DNA of 64,000 nucleotides from Tetragonia tetragonoides (taxonomy: Eukaryota > Streptophyta > Magnoliopsida > Caryophyllales > Aizoaceae), in NCBI GenBank assembly GCA_038025085.1, contig CM076145.1:17466500-17530499 (forward strand), in the 5' to 3' direction. Shown one piece after another: positions 57,001-64,000 of the stretch (position 1 is its first letter; each line of letters opens with the position of its first letter). The notes below the pieces were generated by a model. It was not told the DNA's origin. It searched no databases and saw only the letters and a program-made list of their open reading frames with translations. The position numbers and the translations under genes are program-made.

Positions 57001-60000
57001 GCCAGTGGGCTGGTTTGGCGTAGGTGGTGGGGGGCGGAAATTGCGGTTGTGGCCGATGGGTTTGGCGTAGGTGGTGGTGAGTTGTGAATTATGGTGGTGA
57101 GTCGTGAATGATGGTGGTGGATAGGAGAGAGAAAACAAATGAAAATGTGTTTTTTTTTTTTGAGTGGAAAATAGTACATACCTAATAAATCCTAAGTTCA
57201 TTTTATTATTATTATTATTATCATAAGTTCATAAAAATTATCTAAATGTTAATTGAAAATAGTCTAATAGTTCACAAGGTATATACGTAAGGTTCATTTA
57301 GAATAGTTTAGTACTCCTAATTCATAAGGTATTAGCGTAATGTTCATTTAAATAGTCTAATACTTCATAAGGTATAATGTAGGGTTCATTAACACCTGTC
57401 TATTAGTTCATAAGCTATAAACTTAATGTTCATTAAAAATAGTCTAATAGTTCATAAGCTATAAGCGTAATGTTCATTTAAGATAGTACCTCAATAGTTC
57501 ATAAGCTATAAGCGTAATGTTCATTTAAGATAGTACCTCAATAGTTCATAAGCTATAAGCGTAATGTTCATTTAAGATAGTACCTCAATAGTTCATAACC
57601 TATAAACGTAATGTTCACTAAAATAGTCTTATAGTTCATAAATTATTTTGTGATATTAATAATTCATCAAAAATAAATAATCAATTAGTTCATATTTGTT
57701 AGTTATGATTTTATGAACAAATAGTGTGAACATTTGATCGCTAATAATTAACTAATTTCATTTAAAATAGTCTAATTGTTTAGAGGTTATATACGTAATG
57801 CTCATTAAAAATAGTCAATTGTTCATAGGTTGTATACATAATGTTTATTAAAAGTAGTCTAATTGTTCATAGGTTATATACGTAATGTTCATCAAAAATA
57901 GTCTAATTGTTCATAGGTTATATACATTGTTCATTAAAAATAGTCTAATTGTTCATAGGTTATCTACGTAATGTTCATTCAAAATACTCTAATTGTTCAT
58001 CGGTTATAAGTGCAATGTTCATTAAAAATAGTCTAATTGTTCATAGGTTATAAATGTAATGTTCATTAAAAATAATCTAATTGTTCATAGGTTATATACG
58101 TAATGTTCATCACAAATAGTCTAATGGTTCATCGGTTATAAGTGCAATGTTCATTAAAAATAGTCTAATTTTTCATTGGTTATATATGTAATATTCATTA
58201 AAAATAATCTAATTATTCATAGTTTAAATACGTAATGTTCATCAAAAATAGTCTAATTGTTCATCGTTTATAAGTGCAATGTTCATTAAAAATAGTCTAA
58301 TTGTTCATAGGTTATATATGTAATGTTCATTAAAAATAATCTAATTGTTCATAGTTTATATACGTAATGTTCATCAAAAATAGTCTAATTGCTCATCGGT
58401 TATAAGTGCGATGTTCATTAAAAATAGTCTAATTGTTCATAGGTTATAAGCGCAAGGTTTATTTAAAATAATCTAATAGTTCATAAACGTAAGGTTCACA
58501 AAATAAATCGAAAAATAGTCTAATAGATCATAAACGTAAGGTTCATAAAATATAATCGAAAGATTATTAAAAGAAAATCTAATGGTTTAGAAATGTTAAA
58601 ACAAAGGTTCATAAAAAATGGTCTAAAGATTTATAATTAGCAAACCATAAGTTAGACTCTCAAAACAATAAAAATAAAAAAGCAAACCATAAGTTTATAA
58701 AAACTTAATGGTTCACAAAAAGTAAATTCATAATTCATACTTACGAGTACCTTGAGACAAAAGAAAATAAAATAAACTAATAAAAAAAAAACTAAAGCAT
58801 TCTTAAAAAACGAAAAAAAAGAAGACAAAAGCAGCGCCTCAATTTTGTGGGCCCCGTCCCATTTGTTTGAGAAACGAGAACGGTAACAATTTTGAATTGG
58901 CGGAGTCGCGCGCGTGCTTCTCGCCCAGCTCTATTACTGCGTCGTTTCATCGAGGGTCCAGCTATATTGGCTGGATAGTCCAGCCAATAAGCGCTGATGA
59001 TTGTCTGAGACATGCAACTGCTATAGTAATATGGAGGCAAGAATCTTCATATAATGGTGATTGTATTAGGATTACTGATTGAGCTTGAAGGAGAGAAGGG
59101 TCTTCATTATCAGTAGAGCTACAATGAGATCAGCCTTCTAGCGTGGCTGATTTTTTCCAGATGAGGTTTGTGGGGTTTGGGCAGGATAAGGAGAAGAAGA
59201 TTTTGTGGCACAATGCTATTTTTATGATATTTTGGTGTCTTTGGCTGGAGAGGAATGCCCGGGTCTTTTAATGGAGTGAGCATGTCGGCTGTTGTGCTGT
59301 GAGAGAGGGTCACATATCTAGCATCTTTGTGGGCTAGAGCTGTGGGGGCATTTAAGAGTTATACTATTGCTAGCATTCGGCAAAACTGGGCTAATCTGTA
59401 ATTAGCTCTTTTGTAGAGTACATCCTGTCCTCCTTGTACTTTGAACAGTTCTTTATATATATTACTTTTTCTTTATCATCAAAAAAAAAAAAACCTTGTT
59501 TAACTTCCTTATGGACTACTGCGCTTCGGCTATTAGGACTTACTCTATCTCTCAGGTCTAATATAATTGGGCCAATATATGAGTAGCTTCCTTTTAGAGG
59601 AGGCGTTGACCTCTTTGCTGCACATTAGTTTCTTATTAGTAGATTTTTCTTAGCTAAAAAGATGATTACTGATTGAGGACCAAGACATTACTTGAAACAT
59701 GTGCTTTTTCAATGGAACAGGTATATAGATTTTTAAGACCATGATCAGGTACGGTGTTCTGGGGAAAGGACCTCAGAGAATAAATAGCAGTCACGATTGC
59801 AATTGTGCTGAGGTCACGAAATCGTGAAAGCGTACTTCCGCAAGGAATGCGGAGGGTTCGCGGCTGTAGCGGCGTGATTCCGCGGTCACGGTAAGCTCAA
59901 GAACCGCTAAAACGTGGCTGTTGCTTTGCCCGAGCGAGCACTATTTCATACCAGTGAGCTAGACTTTACTCATACTGGGGTTGTTACACCTGTGTTTGGG

Positions 60001-63000
60001 CATACTTAGCATGCGAAATTCTGATAGTCTCTAGCTGCATATTTCCTTATAGTTTTGGTAACTAAGCGCTTGGCTTTCACAGTATTCTGTCTTTCCTTTT
60101 GCCTTCTCCATGAGATATGGGATGACTAATTTTGCTCTGATATATAACACATTGCTTTTTTTTTTTTGTTGCAGAATCATGAAGGTCATAGATGATGCGC
60201 TACAAATTTCTGATGTTGTCGGTTTTCAGGCTTCAGATCCATCTGTTCTTCTGGTGCTTTTTGTCTTTTCGAGTGTATGGCAGTTAGCTGATGCAGCTCT
60301 CGATGATGAAGGGTTGTTGGAGTACACTCCAGATAAAAGCTCTAAATGGTCAACTAGAATACAAGATATGGATATCGATGATCATGATACTTTTCAGGAG
60401 AAGAGTATTGAGCATCATGAGAGAATGCTTAAAATGAATACTCTGATGGCTATTGAGTTGATTGCAGAATACTTGCAAAATAAAGTGACATCCAGGATTC
60501 TTTCGTTGGTGCGCCAAAATATGTATGCCCTGGATACCTTTCTCTCCTCTTTGTGGTGGTTGACCTGGTTGTGTTATCCATGACATTTCTTCTCTATCTA
60601 TTGAATTTAGCAAGGGTCGGTGGGAATCTAAATTTGATATCAGTTGCATTAGACAGAGTCCTAAGGGTAGCTTGGCATATGTGGTAGTAATAGATAGATA
60701 TACGTAGAACACTTGATGTGCACTTGAAGAATGAAGCCTTGAATAGGGGATTTCTCGCTGCTCAAGACTCAAGAATCATGTAGAGGATAGAGCTTGCTAC
60801 ATCTGGGATATCCTTTAAAGTCAACTCACAAGAGAGTCCAATGTTCAATTCACCCAGTATGTAGAAATAAGTTCAGTGAGACAATATACACAGAAGCAAA
60901 ATTGGATGTCAAGCTGTCCCTTAAACTTAAGAAGTGATCATCTAAATGCCAGTGGTCGATTGCACGAAGAGGATGCATGCTAACTAAACTTAAACCACAA
61001 AATAAGAGAGCTCTTGTAATCCTTTTTGATTCTCTATTAATACAAATACTCTTTCCGGGGTTCTATTCTGACGCGGGTGGCTCATGGGACCTACATTTAC
61101 GCCGAGCTCCTTATGATCGTGAGATGGAGGAACTTGTTTCTCTCCTGAGCGTTCCAAACACTACACTTCTCGTCCCAAGGGACGATTCCCGAACTTGGGA
61201 AGGAGACTCCTCTGGGGTCTTCTCTTGCAAGTTCTCTTTCTTCTCAATTTCCCCATTCCCTCTTGCTACTTACATTTGGAAGTCTAAGGTTCCTCTGAAT
61301 GTGCGAGCCTTTGTGTGGACTTTAGTGTTAGGCAGGGTGAATAAGCATGACATGATGCAGCGACGGAGGCCTGGATGGTGTTTGTCGCCGGATATGTGTG
61401 CAATGTGCCGTCATGATTGTGAAGATGGTTTGCATCTGTTTGTGTTGTGTGAGTTTGCTAGAATGTTGTGGGGTAGATTGTGTGGGGGAGCCTTTTGCTA
61501 GTCCAGCTACGGTGGGCCACTTTCTACAGATGCGATTTGTTGCTGGAGGGAGGGGGAGAGAGGACAAGTTGCGGTGGAGTGTGCTTGTATGGCTATTCTC
61601 TGGTGTTTTTGGCTGGAGCGGAATTCGAGGGTCTTTTCCGCTTCTGGGATGACCGTTGACTGCGTTTGGGACCACATTGTTTATTGGCTTCTCTTTGGGG
61701 AAGGCAGCTGGGGCCTTCAAGGGTGTCCCCCTTACACTTGTTCAATTTCATTGGCGAGAGCTGTAGATATTTTTCTTGTTTTCATTTGAGGACTTCTTGT
61801 CCTCCCGTTTGTATTCTTTCAATGATTGATTAATAATTTTTTTTTCTTATGTAGAAGAAAGAAATACTCTTTATCTAAATTAAAAATGCCAGTTGTCGAT
61901 CGTAAGAAAGTGATGGGTGCTAATAAAATATTAGACACAAAATAAAGCAGGACGAATGAAGTGGAAAGGGGCAACAAGAGTCCTTTGTAATCAAGTGAAC
62001 ATGTTCTAACTGAGGCAATATGGTGTTGCAGTCTGACCGCGAACATATTTTGTTTATAAAATGAGGGGTAGCAGGTCAATGTGTGATGTTGCCAGGTCAA
62101 TATGGTATAGATTGTTTCGTGAGGAACTTTTTGCTTGTCCTGCCATGGTTGATCAGTTCATTCAGATGCGTTTTGCACATAGGGGGCAGGGGAAGGAGGG
62201 CAAGGTGTTGTGGCGTTGCTTGTGTTTGGCTATCTTTTGGTATCTATGGCTGGAGAGCAAACACGAGGATCTTTACGTGGGTTAGTAATCCTGTTGGTTT
62301 GGTTTGGGATCGTGTCGTGTACATGACTTCTCTCTGAAGGCAGCGGGGGCCTTTAAGGGCATGACCCTTACGGATTATTAGTTAGATTTGCTTTTTGCTT
62401 TGAGGACTCTTTGTCCTCTAATTTTGTATTCTTACACTTTGATCATTAATGGAATTTTTTTCTTATCTAAAAAAAAGAGGGTTAGCATAGATTAGGATTA
62501 GGAAGCTGGAGTGGGTGTTTGAACACACTGGAAGATCAGATTACAGTGAAGTAATGCAAGTAAACAGCTATACGGGAGCCAAACATTGGTTGATATGCAA
62601 ATTGCAATCTATCAGCTGACACGTGTCGGTTTTGAAGTTGCCTATTCGCAAAACCCTGATAAAGAATGTGGTGCCAAATTTCTTGGTTGTGTCAGCCCAT
62701 AGGCCTGATGTGTAATTGAATGCCGGAAAAGGATTAGTACCAACAAAGTGCGGGAGTTTGTGTGGACTTTAGCGTTGGATAGGATTACTACCAATGATTT
62801 ACAGCAAAGGAGAAGACCAGGAATAGCTATTTCTCTGGATGTCTGTTTGTTGTGTTGGGCTAATAATGAGACTGCGACACATCTCTTTTGGTGTGTGATG
62901 TTGCACGGAACCTTTGGTCCTTGGGGTAGGCTAATTGGCATATATGGGAAGACTTGGTTGCTCTCTCAACTGTTTTGAATTTACTTAATGTTTGTGGGAA

Positions 63001-64000
63001 TTGGGCGGAGGAAGGAGAAACAGTTGCTTATTCGCGGTGCTTTCTTTTCTTTGGTTGGAGAGGAATGCGCGGGTTTTTACTGGGATTACTCTATCTTCTT
63101 ATTTACTTTGGGCTAGGATAACTTAGATAGGCTCTACAGTCTGGGGAAGCAGCGCCTTTACGAGGTATAGTATTCTCACAGATGCAAAGACAATAAGACA
63201 TTGGCTGATTTGTAAATGGTTCCATTGTTTCTGCAGAGGATTGGTTGCTCTCTCATGCTATATTTCCGAGTACTTATTAATACACTTTTTCTCTAAAAGG
63301 ATCTCTTGCTCCTGTTGTTTATTCTTCTATCTTTAATAAGATCTCGCTAAAACATAAAAAATAAAAACTGTTGTAGTTGGTATGAGGAGGAGCAAATGTA
63401 TGCTGTTCTATTTTCTTTAGTATTAGGTCATATTTACTAATAGCCTATAAGAAATATGTATTTAAAACTGCAAAACAGCTAAAAGAGTGCGTCATGGAAT
63501 CGTGTCATGAAACAGGACAAGCCTACTCTATTATAGCTCTGTCCAATCTAAATGTTGTTGTTCCCTTTTCTGTTTTTGCTGAATTTAGTGTTAGAGCATT
63601 GCATTACAAGTTCTGACAACCACTCTCACCCTTTGCCTAGGCCCTCGCATTGGAGAGGTCTTGTCCAACGTCTACAGGTGCTTGCCACAAAATCATCAGC
63701 TATAAGGACTTTAAAGCACATAACTCCAGAAACCTTTATGCAGATAGTATATGATAAATGCAAACTCCCACCTTGGGAAAGCAAATCAAGTCTACAGCAA
63801 CAGTTTCATGCTGTGATGGCCCCTGGATCCTTTGTACCTTCTGCTGCCCAATGTCATGGCGCTAGTTGTTCTGCACTTTGGCTTCCTATTGACCTGTACC
63901 TAGAAGATGCTATGGAGGGACTTATAATTTCTCCTACGAGCGCCATTGATACCCTTACTGGTATATTTGCACATGCTGTTCCAATCAATGTTTACATTTA
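51009..64000 (+). CDS. MED33: Mediator subunit 33 (REF4/RFR1-type), 5' part
   Basis: Plant-specific Mediator tail subunit. In Arabidopsis, MED33A/B (RFR1/REF4) restrain phenylpropanoid (lignin) pathway expression in the nucleus. Exons: 51009-51289, 53193-53303, 60175-60522 and 63641 to beyond 64000, all with GT-AG borders and preserved phase, giving 366 residues so far of a protein usually above 1200. Family hallmarks are ICWDNNVP (60-67), RPAAYRLYMELLKRH (102-116), DDEGLLEYT (174-182), MAIELIAEYL (222-231) and CHGASCSALWLP (318-329). No stops or frameshifts in the exons. The ATG at 51009 follows a poor leader and is the first that opens the conserved frame. A and B paralogues cannot be separated here. 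Introns 2 (6.9 kb) and 3 (3.1 kb) are swollen by transposons. Confidence 0.93.
51290..53192 (+). other. MED33-like gene, intron 1
   Basis: 1.9-kb intron from GTATTTG to TTATTTCAG. It contains two related blocks near 51290-51370 and 51400-51490 (GATGTGGG...TTTTTGTCAAA), a partial duplication of the intron start. It also holds a LINE 3' fragment at 52140-52505. The rest shows nothing coding. Confidence 0.8.
52140..52505 (+). mobile_element. LINE 3'-end fragment in intron 1
   Basis: 5'-truncated L1-type tail. The peptide AIFWCFWLVHNSCIF near 52235 matches the end of the RT zinc-binding (zf-RVT) region (consensus WCxWLERNxRxF). The tail has GAGGACTTGTTATTCTCTTAGATTG as in the copies at 61790 and 62400, and ends A-rich (GGAAAAAAGAAG). 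Same orientation as the gene. Confidence 0.7.
53500..54172 (+). mobile_element. LINE 3'-end fragment in intron 2 (first)
   Basis: L1-type tail with broken frames. Near 53760 it encodes LSCLWLERNVRVLY, the end of the zf-RVT region, and upstream is LVVLPRLDN. The 3' sequence (TTTTTACTTTAAGGACTCCT ... CATTAATGAAAC...ATCTAAAAAG) is interrupted by a SINE-like insertion at 53990-54098. Plus orientation. Confidence 0.7.
53990..54098 (+). mobile_element. SINE-like 3' tail nested in the LINE tail
   Basis: The sequence GGGATTAGTCAAGCAAAG followed by TTTGGATACCCACGCTATC and an A-run resembles the 3' end of plant Au-type SINEs. It is flanked by near-identical 15-mers ACTTTAAGGACTCCT (53975-53989) and ACTTTGAGGACTCCT (54099-54113), as expected for target-primed insertion. 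It is 5'-truncated, with no A/B boxes visible. Confidence 0.45.
55200..55596. mobile_element. hAT-like MITE in intron 2, 397 bp
   Basis: The left end CAGGGAATTAAATAGCGG and the complement of the right end CATGGAATTAAATAGCGG form long inverted repeats. Flanking octamers GTCCAGCC (55192-55199) and GTCCGGCC (55597-55604) match at seven of eight bases. The interior is rich in CGCG and GCGGC motifs, unusually GC-rich against its surroundings. Confidence 0.75.
56199..56378. repeat. Imperfect inverted repeat of purine/pyrimidine tracts
   Basis: CTTGCTTTCCTTTCTCTTTT at 56199 is mirrored by AGAAAAAGGAAAGCAAGG near 56361. GGGAGAAAGCC lies between, and AAGGCTTTCTCC follows near 56414. It may be the remains of a foldback element; the class is unknown. 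Confidence 0.4.
56484..58780 (+). mobile_element. Minisatellite-bearing non-autonomous element in intron 2
   Basis: Starts AAGTCCATCCATCTTAGATG, then CTTGGTGGCAATTTCG, the same start as the reversed copy ending at 49940. A CT-rich stretch (56570-56640), a gene-leader-like region and a GC-rich GGTGG-rich block (56790-57120) follow, then about 1.3 kb of minisatellite. Open frames over the GC-rich block read Pro/Thr/His-rich sequence and are not convincing genes. The right limit is uncertain. Confidence 0.45.
57222..58560. repeat. 44-bp minisatellite, about 30 units
   Basis: Unit close to GTTCATAGGTTATATACG plus TAATGTTCATTAAAAATAGTCTAATT. Near 57436-57600 three consecutive units of about 48 bases (with AAGCTATAAGCGTAATG and GATAGTACCTCAATAG) are almost identical, a recent local expansion. 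The same unit, reversed, is at 47290-48480. Confidence 0.9.
59130..59492 (+). mobile_element. LINE 3'-end fragment in intron 2 (second)
   Basis: 5'-truncated L1-type tail with the peptide FWCLWLERNARVF near 59225. Its 3' part (GAGTACATCCTGTCCTCCTTG) is followed by a poly-A run at 59481-59492. Plus orientation. Confidence 0.75.
59783..59950. repeat. Degraded relative of the hAT-like MITE
   Basis: Contains GAATAAATAGCAGTCACGATTGC-like left-end sequence and GCGG/CGCGG-rich interior blocks (TTCGCGGCTGTAGCGGCGTG) similar to 55200-55596, and ends near GAGCACTATTTCAT. Divergent and shorter, so only tentatively related. Confidence 0.45.
61040..61862 (+). mobile_element. LINE fragment with zf-RVT domain (intron 3, first)
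   Basis: The best-preserved LINE tail in the window. The frame 60977-61501 encodes SKVPLNVRAFVWTLVLGRVN, MQRRRPGWCLSPDMCAMC and CEDGLHLFVLCEFARMLW, the cysteine/histidine pattern of the RT zinc-binding domain of plant L1 elements. A second frame gives LWCFWLERNSRVF near 61593. The tail (GAGGACTTCTTGTCCTCCCG) ends T/A-rich near 61850. Confidence 0.85.
62085..62478 (+). mobile_element. LINE 3'-end fragment (intron 3, second)
   Basis: Carries WYRLFREELFACPAMVDQF and FWYLWLESK in two frames, matching the same LINE segment as 61440-61620. The tail GAGGACTCTTTGTCCTC leads to an A-rich end (CTTATCTAAAAAAAAGAG) near 62475. Confidence 0.78.
62740..63350 (+). mobile_element. LINE 3'-end fragment (intron 3, third)
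   Basis: Opens with REFVWTLALDRITTNDLQQR, then CLLCWANNETATHLFW, again the zf-RVT domain, followed by FLWLERNARVFT near 63050 in another frame. The end is AT-rich (ACATAAAAAATAAAAAC). The fragment is more diverged from the other copies. Confidence 0.78.

Larger units (their letters stand above)
53304..60174 (+). other. MED33-like gene, intron 2
   Basis: 6.9-kb intron from GTGAGT to TTTGTTGCAG. It contains two LINE tails, a SINE-like tail, a hAT MITE with a degraded relative, a foldback stretch and a large minisatellite-bearing element. Stretches 54180-55190 and 55605-56190 show nothing recognisable apart from short GGCCCGAC-type repeats. Confidence 0.8.
60523..63640 (+). other. MED33-like gene, intron 3
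   Basis: 3.1-kb intron from GTATGCC to CTTTGCCTAG. It holds three L1-type LINE tails in tandem in the same orientation as the gene. Segments 60540-61000 and 63350-63640 show nothing recognisable. Confidence 0.8.

Noticed and set aside
57222..58560. CRISPR-like or coding repeat
   Set aside because: AT-rich minisatellite with no conserved frame, present in both orientations within a transposon-like unit.
60977..61501. Alternative exon of the Mediator gene
   Set aside because: Its zf-RVT motifs show it to be a LINE remnant; exon 3 to exon 4 joins in phase without it.

Overview
The window is plant nuclear DNA. It contains a spliced Mediator subunit gene with long GT-AG introns, three lineages of plant LTR retrotransposons (Athila, a Tat/Ogre-like element and a chromodomain Gypsy element), L1-type LINEs, Helitron-like ends, many inverted-repeat MITEs and long AT-rich minisatellites. 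The Mediator protein looks like a eudicot one; I cannot name the species.

Layout. 1-5955: old, mostly non-coding repeats (a chromovirus LTR fragment, two tandem Helitron-like units, a non-autonomous hAT element, a Tourist-like MITE). The last part (4237-5955) is an LTR-like stretch with a striking array of 14 small hairpins at 4766-5310. 5956-40173: a nest of LTR retrotransposons. A decayed Athila element (LTR 8026-9463, PBS, broken gag/PR/RT/RNH/IN, long spacer, ATHILA ORF1-like ORF) is split by a complete 11.85-kb chromovirus (17570-29421, LTRs 2.6 kb, 5-bp duplication GGATG). Its distal spacer is interrupted at 30402 by the 5' LTR of a Tat/Ogre-like element (30403-~39550), which has gag, protease and integrase, no detectable RT-RNase H, and an antisense plant-mobile-domain ORF. 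The matching 3' LTR/target-site junction (LTR end 7173, then TAACC) lies upstream of the Athila LTR rather than downstream, so the nest is circularly permuted. That is best explained by a tandem duplication or by misassembly. 40174-51008: intergenic DNA packed with MITEs, TA microsatellites, minisatellites and one reverse-strand LINE tail. 51009-64000: the 5' part (four exons, 366 residues; the fourth runs off the window) of a MED33/REF4-type Mediator gene. Its introns hold six same-orientation LINE 3' ends, a SINE-like tail, a hAT MITE and a ~30-unit minisatellite.

Only the Mediator gene looks like a functional host gene. None of the retrotransposon polyproteins here is intact; all carry stops or frameshifts. 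The most unusual signals are the hairpin array with changing but self-complementary arms (4766-5310), short palindromic modules with differing stems in three other retroelement regions, the permuted nested insertion, the Tat-like element without RT, and a possible extra ORF ahead of gag in the chromovirus.
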